Shown: positions 9,167 through 16,993 of the stretch, in pieces
How positions within the stretch are numbered: position 1 is the first letter of the stretch
Layout: every line of letters begins with the position of its first letter
Origin: JBBSBL01 sp963735885
GTDB taxonomy: Bacteria > Actinomycetota > Thermoleophilia > Solirubrobacterales > Solirubrobacteraceae
Reading direction: 5' to 3'
Assembly (NCBI GenBank): GCA_963735885.1
Contig: CAVTMP010000004.1
Coordinates: 434,001 to 498,000, forward strand
Length of the DNA: 64,000 bases
The notes under the pieces: generated by a model
Told to the model about the DNA's origin: nothing
Seen by the model: the letters and a program-made list of their open reading frames with translations, nothing else
The model's database searches: none
Made by a program: the position numbers and the translations under genes

Positions 9167-10717
9167 ATGACCACCTGTGCGTTCCCTGTGAGGTGCCTCG
9201 GCTCGGCCCGGGTGGGGTTGGGCGGCGCACTGGCCTGGCTGCTCGCCTGTGGCGGTGCACTGGCGCTGGTCGGCGTGGCGGCCGGGCCGGTCGCGTCCGC
9301 TGCCGCGGCAGGCGGCCGGTCGTCGCCGGCCGGGTCGATGGCGACGGCCCGCATCGAGGCGGCCGGCGCGCCGCGGGTGTACGTCGCGCTCGGTGATTCG
9401 GTCACCCAGGTGGGGAGCAGCCTGCGGTATCCGGAGCGGTTCTTCACGTCGCTGCAGCACGCGGGCGCCGCCGACGCGCTGGCCAACGTCGGCGTGAGCG
9501 GTGAGACGAGCTCGAGCATCCTCCACGGCCAGCTCCAGACCGCGCTGGCGAGAATCAACGATCCCGGCAGCGACACGACGGTCGTCACGGTCGACATCGG
9601 CGGCAACGACTACCTCGGCGCGCCGAGCTGCAACCCGACCTCGCCGTCGTTCTCGTTGGTCGCGTGCCAGCCCACGTTGACGGCGTTCGCGGCCAACTTC
9701 ACCTCGCTGCTGGACGCGCTGAACGGTGCGCTCGCCGCGGACCCGGGCAGCGAGCAGCTGATCGTGATGGCCTACTACAACCCGTGGTCGGGCCGGACCG
9801 GGCAGGAGACTGCGGCGGCGAACGCCGAGGCCGCGCTGCTCGGCGCCGACGGGCGGATCGACTGCTCGAGGACCGGCACCGACCTCGGCCTCAACGACGT
9901 GATCGCCTGCGCCGGCGCGGCGCACGGGGCGGGCCTCGCCGACGCCTACCCGCCGTTCGTGGGCCAGGGCGCCCGGTACTTCGCCGACGAGATCCACCCC
10001 AACGACGCCGGCCACGCCGCGATCGCCGCGGTCTTCACCGCCGCCTTCACCGCCGGCACCGACCACAAGCCGCCGCCGTGTGGCACGCCCGGCGGGACGG
10101 CCTGCCCGGTGCCGCCGTGTGGCACGCCCGGCGGGACGGCCTGCCCGGTGCCGCCGGATCGCGCCCCGCCGAAGCTCACCGCCCTGAAGGTCTCCCCCGG
10201 CCGGTTGCGTGTCGGCGCGCGCGCGAGCATCCGCTTCACCCTCACCGAGGCCGCGCGCGTGCGGATGCGCGTCGAGCGGGCTCTGGCGGGCAAGCGCCGC
10301 GGCCGCTCCTGCGTGAAGCCGACGCGCCGCCTTCGCCGCGCGAGGTCGTGCACGCGGTACGTGAGCGCCGGGACGATCACGGCGAGTGGGAGGCCGGGCG
10401 CGAATCGGGTCCCGTTCACCGGCCGGATCGGCCGCCGGGCGCTGCGCCCCGGCCGCTACCGCCTCACCGTCACCGCGATCGACCCGGCCCGTAACGCCTC
10501 CAAGCCCGCACTCGGCGACCCTCGAGGTGCTCGCCGCGAAGGCACGGCGGCGGTAGCACGAGATTCGGGCGGTGACCCGTTCCACGCTCAAGACCGCCGT
10601 CTCGGGCTCGTCGCCGCGCTCGCGTTCGTCGTCGTCGGCCATTCCGCGGTCGCGTCCGCCGCCGTCAAGTCAGGATCCACCGGCAGCGGCGGCGGTCGCG
10701 AGTCCGACCGGCCGTGA
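9167..10717 (+). CDS. Secreted SGNH/GDSL hydrolase with C-terminal Arg-rich domain; 3' end probably frameshifted
   Basis: Predicted exported esterase/lipase. The signal peptide spans about 1-45. SGNH motifs are GDS with nucleophile S78, GGND (145-148) and D274/H277 in DEIHPND. A Pro-rich linker holds two copies of CGTPGGTACPVPP, encoded by a 39-bp tandem repeat (10079-10156). A basic domain from about residue 330 ends RPGRYRLTVTAIDPARN, a type I associate with Solirubrobacterales secreted proteins. After ASKP (about 10510) the frame loses this character, while the alternative frame continues HSATLEVLAAKARRR and stops at 10556. A one-base error near 10510 is likely and the true end is probably 10556. 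Confidence 0.85.
   Translation: MTTCAFPVRCLGSARVGLGGALAWLLACGGALALVGVAAGPVASAAAAGGRSSPAGSMATARIEAAGAPRVYVALGDSVTQVGSSLRYPERFFTSLQHAGAADALANVGVSGETSSSILHGQLQTALARINDPGSDTTVVTVDIGGNDYLGAPSCNPTSPSFSLVACQPTLTAFAANFTSLLDALNGALAADPGSEQLIVMAYYNPWSGRTGQETAAANAEAALLGADGRIDCSRTGTDLGLNDVIACAGAAHGAGLADAYPPFVGQGARYFADEIHPNDAGHAAIAAVFTAAFTAGTDHKPPPCGTPGGTACPVPPCGTPGGTACPVPPDRAPPKLTALKVSPGRLRVGARASIRFTLTEAARVRMRVERALAGKRRGRSCVKPTRRLRRARSCTRYVSAGTITASGRPGANRVPFTGRIGRRALRPGRYRLTVTAIDPARNASKPALGDPRGARREGTAAVARDSGGDPFHAQDRRLGLVAALAFVVVGHSAVASAAVKSGSTGSGGGRESDRP
10079..10156 (+). repeat. 39-bp perfect tandem duplication in the hydrolase linker
   Basis: Two consecutive 39-bp units (10079-10117, 10118-10156) encode CGTPGGTACPVPP twice. 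The unit is a multiple of three and lengthens the linker between the SGNH domain and the C-terminal basic domain. The lack of divergence suggests a recent slippage duplication. The Cys in each unit could cross-link. Confidence 0.9.
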
Positions 10718-10740
10718 CCTCGGGCCGCGATAATGCGGGC

Positions 10741-11184
10741 ATGCCGCGGTCGCGGTCAGGGCCGGTCGTACGCCGGCGGCGCCACCGGCTGCCGATCCTC
10801 GTGTTGCTGGGTGCGGTCGTGGTGCTGCTCGCGGGTGCCGGCTTCGTGGCGCTCGAGAGCAACATCGTCTCGAGCTACTGGGATGGCCTGTGGTGGGCGC
10901 TCTCGCTCATGACCACCGTGGGCTTCGTCGGAGAGACGCCGGAGACGACGGGCGGTCGGGTCCTGTCGGCCGCGCTGATGATCGCCGGGTTCGCGCTGCT
11001 GACGTTGACCACCGCCGCGATCGCCTCGCTCTTCGTGCGCGAGGAGGAGCAGCCGGCGGAAGAGCTGGACCGCGCGTTCGAGGGCGTCGTGCTGGAGCGG
11101 CTCGACAAGGTGGCGGCCCGGCTCGACGCCATCGAGCGGGCGCTCCCGGAGCGCCCGGAGCGCCCGCCGCCGGACGTCGGCTGA
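10741..11184 (+). CDS. Two-TM potassium-channel-like protein
   Basis: 147 residues with TM1 (about 18-37), a pore helix and filter (TTVGFVG, 58-64) and TM2 (about 75-100), then a charged C-terminal coiled coil (about 105-140) suited to tetramerisation. This matches the Ion_trans_2 (KcsA-like) pore-only family. The filter is TVGFVG rather than the usual TVGYG, a variation near the selectivity site that may alter conductance. ATG 10741 is preferred over upstream GTG 10714. No regulatory domain is fused. Confidence 0.85.
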   Translation: MPRSRSGPVVRRRRHRLPILVLLGAVVVLLAGAGFVALESNIVSSYWDGLWWALSLMTTVGFVGETPETTGGRVLSAALMIAGFALLTLTTAAIASLFVREEEQPAEELDRAFEGVVLERLDKVAARLDAIERALPERPERPPPDVG

Positions 11185-11344
11185 AGGGGCGTCCGTTCTG
11201 CGAGCGGGTTGGACGGACATCGTGTGCGCAGCCGGCTCGTTCGGCGCCAGATGCGCGGCCGGATTTCCGGGTTGGCCTCCTTCGGTGGCTCGCGAGAGGA
11301 CACCTCGGTTTGCACGGCGCGGCCCGCCGCTTAGCATCCCGGGG

Positions 11345-12430
11345 GTGGATCTGCCGACCGGTACGACGCTTGGCGACTTCACGTCCGATGAGCTGCGGCT
11401 CGCCGCCCGCAACCACGGGATGCCGCTCGAGGCGTTGCGCTACGCGATCACGCCGGTGGGGCTCCACTACCTGCTGATCCACTACGACATCCCGGCGGTC
11501 GATCCCGACAGTTGGCGGCTCTCGATCGGGGGCAGCGTCGAGAGGCCCCTGACGCTGACGCTGGGGGACCTGCGCGCTCGACCGGCGACGACCAGGGCGG
11601 TCACGATCGAGTGCGCCGGCAACGGGCGCGCTCTGATGTCGCCGCGCCCGCTCAGCCAGCCCTGGCTGACCGAGGCGGTCGGGACCGCTGAGTGGACCGG
11701 CGTGCCGGTCCGGGCCCTGCTCGAGCAGGCGGGCCTCCACGACGGCGCGGTCGAGGTCCTCTTCACCGGTCTCGACCGCGGCGTCGAGGGCGGGATCGAG
11801 CAACGCTACGAGCGCAGCCTGCCACGCGCTGAGGCACTCGGCGACGACGCGCTGCTGGCCTACGAGATCAACGGCCAGCCCTTGCCCCCGCAGCACGGAT
11901 TCCCGCTCCGCCTCGTGGTCGCCGGCTGGTACGGAATGGCGCACGTCAAGTGGCTGGACGCCATCACGGCCCTCGCCGAGCCCTTCGAGGGCCACCAGCA
12001 GAGGGTCAGCTACCGGCTCTACGCATCCGAGGACGACGACGGGACCCCCGTGACGCGGATGCTGCCGCGCTCGCTCACGATCCCGCCCGGAATCCCCGAC
12101 TTCTTCACCCGCACGCGCCTCCTCGACCCCGGACCGTGCCGGCTCGAAGGGCGCGCATGGTCAGGCTGGGGGCCGATCGACCGCGTACAGGTGAGCCTCG
12201 ACGGGGGCGCGATCTGGGACGACGCTCGGCTGGGTCAGCAGACAGGTCAACACGCGTGGCGCGCATGGTCCTACGACTGGGATGCGTCCGCGCCCGGGGA
12301 CTACGCGATCTGCTCGCGCGCCCACGACGCCGCAGGGAACACCCAGCCGGTCGAGCCCGCCTGGAACCTGAAGGGGTACGCCAACAACCAGATCGAGCGG
12401 ATCCCCGTCACCGTCAGGCCGCGCACCTAG
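11345..12430 (+). CDS. Sulfite-oxidase-like molybdopterin enzyme
   Basis: About 361 residues from GTG 11345; the frame is open to 11222 without obvious signal features. The N-terminal part is a sulfite oxidase/SuoX molybdopterin domain with the Mo-ligand Cys in TIECAGNGRA (C90). The C-terminal part (from about 240) is an Ig-like Mo-cofactor dimerisation domain ending NLKGYANNQIERIPV. Members oxidise sulfite or act on other oxo-substrates. No heme or membrane domain is present and no partner gene is adjacent. No export signal is visible, so it is probably cytoplasmic unless the start is misplaced. It directly borders the tRNA-Met element. Confidence 0.87.
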   Translation: MDLPTGTTLGDFTSDELRLAARNHGMPLEALRYAITPVGLHYLLIHYDIPAVDPDSWRLSIGGSVERPLTLTLGDLRARPATTRAVTIECAGNGRALMSPRPLSQPWLTEAVGTAEWTGVPVRALLEQAGLHDGAVEVLFTGLDRGVEGGIEQRYERSLPRAEALGDDALLAYEINGQPLPPQHGFPLRLVVAGWYGMAHVKWLDAITALAEPFEGHQQRVSYRLYASEDDDGTPVTRMLPRSLTIPPGIPDFFTRTRLLDPGPCRLEGRAWSGWGPIDRVQVSLDGGAIWDDARLGQQTGQHAWRAWSYDWDASAPGDYAICSRAHDAAGNTQPVEPAWNLKGYANNQIERIPVTVRPRT

Positions 12431-12478
12431 TCACATCCGAACGACACGCCGCTCACATCGAGCAGCGTCTTCGTCCGA

Positions 12479-12518
12479 TGGCCCGGGCAGGACTCGAGCC
12501 TGCGTCCGACGGATTATG
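12479..12518 (-). repeat. Displaced tRNA-Met 3' half (distal att site of integrated element)
   Basis: On the minus strand this 40-bp block reads as anticodon, anticodon 3' stem, variable loop, T-arm and acceptor 3' strand of a tRNA closely related to the intact tRNA-Met at 16994-17067. A 15-nt core (12504-12518) is identical to 17019-17033. The T-arm differs at six positions, yet its stem (GCAGG/CCTGC) still pairs fully, so it derives from a working tRNA. There is no 5' half. This is the pattern left when an element integrates in a tRNA gene and displaces the original 3' end. Confidence 0.82.
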
Positions 12519-12924
12519 GGGGCGGAGCCGCTGATGTCCGTTCGCTGGCTGCAGGCGTTTCCGTCGCGCTCAGGTGCGCAGTTGCCCCGCGGCCTGCATC
12601 CACTCGATCGGAACACGCTGGCGCTTGGGGCGGCGCCTCGCGGTCGCATCCCGACCGGCGTCGACGCTCCGCGGCGTCCGCCGACCTCGTGCGGCCTGTC
12701 GACGGACGTGAGCGCCTGCGTGGTCGCGGTCGTGCAGCGAAGTCGCCCTGACCACTGCCTGCGGCAGCGGCCATGTCTCGATCCGCCGAGGTTGCCACGG
12801 CCACCTGCTTGACCAGCTTCTCGGCCTTCGCCTGGTCGATGGTCGTGTCTCCGCAGCCGGAGACACCGACGGCGGCGAGAACTCCGATTCCCAGCGTTCC
12901 GATTCCGTTCCGGGCACGCGACAT
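12514..12924 (-). CDS. Short lipoprotein, possibly a truncated DUF4333-like gene
   Basis: ATG 12924 begins a lipoprotein signal with lipobox GVSGC, followed by TIDQAKAEKLVKQVA, like the start of DUF4333-type lipoproteins. After about residue 45 the sequence becomes Arg/Ser/Pro-rich without domain character, and the frame ends inside the tRNA-derived core at 12514. The C-terminal part is probably out-of-frame debris, so the gene may be broken. It lies inside the tRNA-Met element next to its distal end. Confidence 0.45.
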   Translation of the reverse strand: MSRARNGIGTLGIGVLAAVGVSGCGDTTIDQAKAEKLVKQVAVATSADRDMAAAAGSGQGDFAARPRPRRRSRPSTGRTRSADAAERRRRSGCDREAPPQAPACSDRVDAGRGATAHLSATETPAASERTSAAPPP

Positions 12925-12998
12925 GCGGCATCTCCTTGCGGTGGGGCCGAGGACACGACAGCGAGAACCGCCCGCTGCGCGATCCGCCATCCGCGCGC

Positions 12999-13171
12999 GT
13001 GAGGCTACTCGGTAACCCGGTCGCGGCCTTCATCGAGTGGCATGTCCCGGACTCGGACGACTACCGGGAACACGCCGGGTCAGCGCGGTGGGGCGAAGCG
13101 TGGGAAGCCGCGTGGGCCGACTGGAGCTGGGAACCCCAGGAGTTCGTCGATTTCGGCGACGCTGTTGTCGT
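12999..13171 (+). pseudogene. Internal fragment of an NTF2-like (SnoaL) gene
   Basis: This frame encodes EWHVPDSDDYREHAG, then a Trp-rich EAAWADWSWEP and QEFVDFGDAVVVPVR, a good match in pattern to the middle of NTF2-like proteins (compare the intact gene at 8620-9000). About 30 N-terminal and 40 C-terminal residues of the fold are missing. The similarity stops exactly where the 132-bp direct repeat begins (13172), marking a recombination junction. The frame stays open to 13508 only by running antisense through unrelated sequence. Confidence 0.6.
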
Positions 13172-13303
13172 ACCCGTTCGGTACCCGCTGGCGCCTGCGA
13201 CGGCGCTTGCGCGGCGACCACCGCGGAGAGCTTCGCGGCGTCCTCCAACCGCGGGACGTGATGGACGTAGGGCATCGTCGTCGCGATGTCGCGGTGGCCC
13301 ATG
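13172..13303. repeat. 132-bp imperfect direct repeat, unit A (integrase 3' end)
   Basis: About 95% identical to 16710-16842 and in the same orientation. The repeat contains the C-terminal coding part of the integrase remnants. The two copies bracket the 1069-codon lipoprotein gene, as expected from tandem accretion of related elements or duplication during decay. Unit B has one extra C within CAACCCGCGGG, which shifts its frame. Confidence 0.85.
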
Positions 13304-13384
13304 TATCGCTGCGTCGTCCATCAGCGGCACCGACTGGACGTTGCCTGACTTCGGCGTGGTGATCCGCGACGCGGCGACGGCGCG
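13172..13384 (-). pseudogene. Tyrosine integrase remnant, copy 2
   Basis: Read on the minus strand, 13384-13304 encodes ITTPKSGNVQSVPLMDDA, the segment before the catalytic box in phage-type tyrosine integrases. It is followed out of frame by MGHRDIATTMPYVHHVP and LEDAAKLSAVVAAQ, the catalytic His and nucleophile Tyr box plus C-terminal tail. The roughly 100 residues normally between them, including the HxLRH box, are missing. Its 3' half (13172-13303) is a direct repeat of 16710-16842. It abuts the stop of the large lipoprotein gene (13394). Confidence 0.75.
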
Positions 13385-13393
13385 GCGCACCCC

Positions 13394-16300
13394 CTACGGC
13401 TGCGGCGTGAGCGAGAACGCGTCCGCGAAGAAGGCGTCCCCGGCTTGGGCGTCGCCCTCGCTCACGCGCACGCCGAGCGAGCCCCCGGTCGTCGTCGTCG
13501 TGATCTGAACCAAGACCTGCTGCCAGGTGCTCGTCAGCGAGACCGCGGGCGAGGCGACGTCCGCCACGGTGTGTCCCTGCGCGTCGAGCTCGCGCAGCTT
13601 GAGCTGAGCGGACTTGCCGACGGACGAGGCGCTCGCCGCCCTGACCCAGGCGGTCGCCGTGTACGCCTTGCCGGCGGTCGTCCGCGGCACGGCTCTAGCG
13701 GTGTCGTCGATGGTGAACGACGGCCCGTCCGTGGCGGTGACCTTCGCGACCATGTCGCCGTCGGGCGGTGCGCTCTGGGCCACGGGCGCGATCGTCGACT
13801 GGTAGCCGTCCCAGCCGCCGACGCCGCTCTCGAACGACGGGTTCACGATCAGGTTGCCGGACGGCGGCGGCGTGGGCGATGCCCCGGCGAGGTCCTTCAT
13901 CGCGTTCTCCATGAACGTCACGAGTCCCGGATCTGTGGTCGGGCCGTCGAGCCCGAGCGCGAAGAGCATGGACCCCGACGCGAAGACCTGCGCGCCGGAT
14001 GGGGCGGTGTAGCGGACCGCGTCGGCGTTCGAGTCGCCTCCATGGCCGGCGCCCGACCAGTGGAAGAGCGGCGTCAGCGTCGGGACGGCGCAGCCCGGCT
14101 TGATCGTGTCCCACTCGTATCCCACGGTGCCCGCGACCGTGTCCCCCGCGCCCAGGCCGGTGCCGGCGAACCACGGGTCGCCCGCTGACGCGGCGACCAC
14201 GGCGTAGCCGCGCACGGTGCCATCCGTCGCGAAGTCCTGCTCCTCGTACTGGACGCCGAGGAGCTCGCACTCCGGCCGGCCGAGGCTGCGGAACTGGCTC
14301 GTCCGGTCGGCTGCGGGTGCGGGGTCCGGGTGGTCCTTGTACCCGATGATGGTGCGCTCGCCGTCGGCGTAGCGGATGCGCCAGTAGGCCGTGTTGGCGC
14401 CCATGTATGCGAGGTTCACGCCTGCGGCGCGCGCTGCGTCGTGGGCGTCGCGGGTCTCCGAGCTCCAGTACTCGCCGTGGCCGTCGGTCATGACGAGCCG
14501 GTGGGCGAGGAGCTGGCCGGGCTGGCGATGGACGTCCACGTCTGTCGCGTACGAGACGTCGTAGCCGTCGCGTTCGAGGAAGTGGACGAGCTGGATCTCG
14601 TGGTCGAAGATGTCGAAGCCGCCGGACGAGAGCGGGCGGTCGAACGACACGTGGTCCGCGGCCCATCCGCTGGTGCTGGACCAGTCGTACAGGCTCTTCC
14701 CGCCCCAGTTGTTGTACGCCTCCCAGGTGTTCACAGGCGCCTGGACGAGCACGGCCGAGCGCGAGCCGGTCGGCGCCCGCACGACGAAGGGGACGACCCG
14801 CGCACGGCCGGCGTTCGGCCCGCTGGTGATCACGAGCTGAGCGACGTAGTAGCCGCTGATCCAGCCGGAGCCGACCGGCAGCGTGTCGGTGACCGACCAG
14901 TTCGCTGCCACCTCGCCGGTCGTCGGGTCGGGCGCCGGCGGTGCCGGCTGGGCGACGCCCGCCCGGTCCGACGAACAGCCGGGCACGCAGGCGACGCGCC
15001 GCGCGCCGGCGCCGCGGTACCAGCCGAGGCGCAGGACGACGACGCGGTAGCGCAGCCCGTCGGTGGCGGTCGAGACGTGCAGCTGCAGGTTCTCGCCGGC
15101 GGCGACGCTCGCCTGCGAGGTGTAGCCCGCGATGCTGGTGACCAGGCCCGCCTGTTGCTGGGCCAACGTGCCGTCCGGGGCCGTCGGCAGCTGCCAGTCG
15201 GCGTCGCCGATCAGCGCGTTCTCCTTCTGGATCGGGTTCTGGGCGGCCTGCTGCGTGGCGCCGGGTACCGAGCGGTTGAGCAGGTAGGTGGTCCGGGCCT
15301 CGCCGGCGGTCGAGTTGGGGACGAGCAGGTCGGGCCTGCTGTCTCCGTCGATCGGGCCGAAGGCGAGGTCGCTGGGGCCGGGGCCGACGTTCGCGTCGAT
15401 CCGGCCGATGCCGAAGCCCGCCATGAACGTGCCGTCGCCCTTGCCGGTGAACAGCGCGACCTGGCCGGCGGTGCTGGACGCGACGGCGAGGTCGCCGTTG
15501 CCGTCGCCGTCGAGGTCGCGGATCGCGACCGCTGTGGCACCGGCGGGCGGCGTGACCAGCGTGCCGCCGGCGTTGCCGTCGAATCCCGGGTAGGCGTTGG
15601 AGTCGGTGCACGGATCGGAGGTGGTTCCCTCGAACAGCGCGACCTTGCCGTCGCTCCGGACGGCCGCGAGCTCGAGCGACGTGTCTCCGTCGAGCTTCCC
15701 GGCGCTGACCGCTGTGTAGTCGCCCGAGAACTGCGTGCTCGCGATGGAGCAGACGCTCGACTCGCCAGCGATCACGAGATAGCCGGACGGCGTGCCCTGC
15801 GTGTCGAGCGTGCTTCCCAGCAGGAGCTCGTCGGCCCCGGATCGGTCGAGGTTCGCCGCCGCGAGCGCGGTCACGCGCCCCTGGCACTGATCGGCCTGCG
15901 CGCAGTTCCCGACGGCGGCGACTCGGTCCTGGCCCTGGGCGAACCCGCCGGCGCCGTCGCCGGCGTAGATCGTTGCCCCGGCGATGAAGTTGGCGCCGCT
16001 GTTGTCCGCGTGGTCGACCGCGATGTCCCAGCTGCCGTCGCCGTTGAAGTCGCCGACGGCGAGGAACTGGCGGGGCCCCGTCTGGATGGTGACCTTGTCG
16101 GTGGCGTTGAGGCCTCCGGTTGCGTCACCGCCGGATTGGTCGGGCTTGTGACCGGCGTAGACCGTGACGGCGGTGTCGCTGAGGACGGCGGCGTCGGCGA
16201 TGCCGTCGCCGTTGAAGTCGGCGGCGCGCACGACCTTCGTCGGCTCGCCGACGTCGAGCTCACGGGTGAAGGCGAGCGCGCCCGCGACGTTCAGCTGCTC

Positions 16301-16603
16301 GGCGAGCGTTCCGGCCTGGCCGGTCGCGACGAGCCCGTCGGCGGCGCCGTCGCCGTTGACATCGGCGAGCGCGGCCGATTGGGAGTGGGCTCCCGCGACC
16401 TGTGACGAGATCGTCTGGTGCTGGGTGGGGTCGAAGGCCACGCAACCCGGCAGCCAGACCGCCACCATCGACGCGACGACGACGACGAAAGCGCGCCGTC
16501 GCGACCCCACCGCTCGGAACCGGTCGTCTCGAGCGCCCGACGCCCCGACGCCGTGCCGATCGCCTGGCAAACCGGTGGAGTCGCGGCGCATTGGACCCAC
16601 CAT
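13394..16603 (-). CDS. Large lipoprotein: FG-GAP repeats, DMF-amidase beta-like domain, carbohydrate-binding-like C-terminus
   Basis: 1069 residues. A basic n-region precedes a hydrophobic stretch and lipobox VWLPGC (C54). Residues about 75-440 hold several FG-GAP/VCBS-type repeats (DVNGDGAADG, DFNGDGIADA, DLDGDGNGDLA), Ca-binding beta-propeller blades. Residues about 490-905 resemble the N,N-dimethylformamidase beta-subunit-like family (LRLGWYRGAG, VNTWEAYNNWGGKSLYDW, LVMTDGHGEYWS, GYEWDTIKPGC, YTAPSGAQVFASGSM). Residues 917-1069 look like a CBM4/9-type jelly roll (NLIVNPSFESG). Probably a surface adhesin or enzyme; the substrate is unknown. It is the only large intact gene in the tRNA-Met element. 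The start may be M6 or later. Confidence 0.82.
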   Translation of the reverse strand: MVGPMRRDSTGLPGDRHGVGASGARDDRFRAVGSRRRAFVVVVASMVAVWLPGCVAFDPTQHQTISSQVAGAHSQSAALADVNGDGAADGLVATGQAGTLAEQLNVAGALAFTRELDVGEPTKVVRAADFNGDGIADAAVLSDTAVTVYAGHKPDQSGGDATGGLNATDKVTIQTGPRQFLAVGDFNGDGSWDIAVDHADNSGANFIAGATIYAGDGAGGFAQGQDRVAAVGNCAQADQCQGRVTALAAANLDRSGADELLLGSTLDTQGTPSGYLVIAGESSVCSIASTQFSGDYTAVSAGKLDGDTSLELAAVRSDGKVALFEGTTSDPCTDSNAYPGFDGNAGGTLVTPPAGATAVAIRDLDGDGNGDLAVASSTAGQVALFTGKGDGTFMAGFGIGRIDANVGPGPSDLAFGPIDGDSRPDLLVPNSTAGEARTTYLLNRSVPGATQQAAQNPIQKENALIGDADWQLPTAPDGTLAQQQAGLVTSIAGYTSQASVAAGENLQLHVSTATDGLRYRVVVLRLGWYRGAGARRVACVPGCSSDRAGVAQPAPPAPDPTTGEVAANWSVTDTLPVGSGWISGYYVAQLVITSGPNAGRARVVPFVVRAPTGSRSAVLVQAPVNTWEAYNNWGGKSLYDWSSTSGWAADHVSFDRPLSSGGFDIFDHEIQLVHFLERDGYDVSYATDVDVHRQPGQLLAHRLVMTDGHGEYWSSETRDAHDAARAAGVNLAYMGANTAYWRIRYADGERTIIGYKDHPDPAPAADRTSQFRSLGRPECELLGVQYEEQDFATDGTVRGYAVVAASAGDPWFAGTGLGAGDTVAGTVGYEWDTIKPGCAVPTLTPLFHWSGAGHGGDSNADAVRYTAPSGAQVFASGSMLFALGLDGPTTDPGLVTFMENAMKDLAGASPTPPPSGNLIVNPSFESGVGGWDGYQSTIAPVAQSAPPDGDMVAKVTATDGPSFTIDDTARAVPRTTAGKAYTATAWVRAASASSVGKSAQLKLRELDAQGHTVADVASPAVSLTSTWQQVLVQITTTTTGGSLGVRVSEGDAQAGDAFFADAFSLTPQP

Positions 16604-16709
16604 CGCATGAGCTTCTCACATCGCCCGCCCTCTGCGGGCATCGGTTCAAGTCCGAGGCGGCCTTCGGACAGCGCCTGGTGTGCTCGCTTCCCCAGTTGGC
16701 CTGAATCTC

Positions 16710-16842
16710 ACCCGTTCGGTACCCGCTGGCGCCGGCGACGGCGCTTGCGCGGCGACCACCGCGGAAAGCTTCGCGGCGTCCTCCAACCCGCGGGACGTGA
16801 TGGACGTAGAGCATCGTCGTCGCGATGTCGCGGTGGCCCATG
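16710..16842. repeat. 133-bp imperfect direct repeat, unit B (integrase 3' end)
   Basis: Partner of 13172-13303. It carries the integrase tail AAKLSAVVAAQAPSPAPAGTE in one frame and MGHRDIATTMLYVHHVPR in another, because of one extra C relative to unit A. It lies 152 bp from the intact tRNA-Met, as expected for the integrase end of an element. Confidence 0.85.
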
Positions 16843-16931
16843 CAGCCCTGCACCGCTGGCAGCGGCCACGCTCGCACCGCGAGCGTCCCGAACGTGTGGC
16901 GCAGGTCATGGAAGCGGAACGTTCGGGACAC
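16710..16931 (-). pseudogene. Tyrosine integrase remnant, copy 1, next to tRNA-Met
   Basis: The minus-strand frame from about 16931 encodes RTFRFHDLRHTFGTLAVRA, then VQGCMGHRDIATTMLYVHHVPR. This gives the HxLRH, GHxxxxTT and Tyr (LYVHH) catalytic elements of a tyrosine recombinase. A one-base shift then leads to the LEDAAKLSAVV tail. Everything N-terminal to HDLRH is absent: the sequence meets tRNA-flanking DNA within 60 bp. Only about 70 of an expected 350-400 residues remain, so it cannot be functional. The two repeated TCGGGACACG units just upstream (about 16922-16943) could be old arm-binding sites. Confidence 0.8.
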
Positions 16932-16993
16932 GCTCGGGACACGTGCGCGGGCGCAACCATCCGCGACGCGGCAGGTCTGCGGGGCTTTCGAGA

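Noticed and set aside
12936..13508. Plus-strand frame of 190 codons as a complete gene
   Set aside because: Only 12999-13171 has protein-like (NTF2-like) character; the rest reads through the repeat and antisense to the lipoprotein gene.
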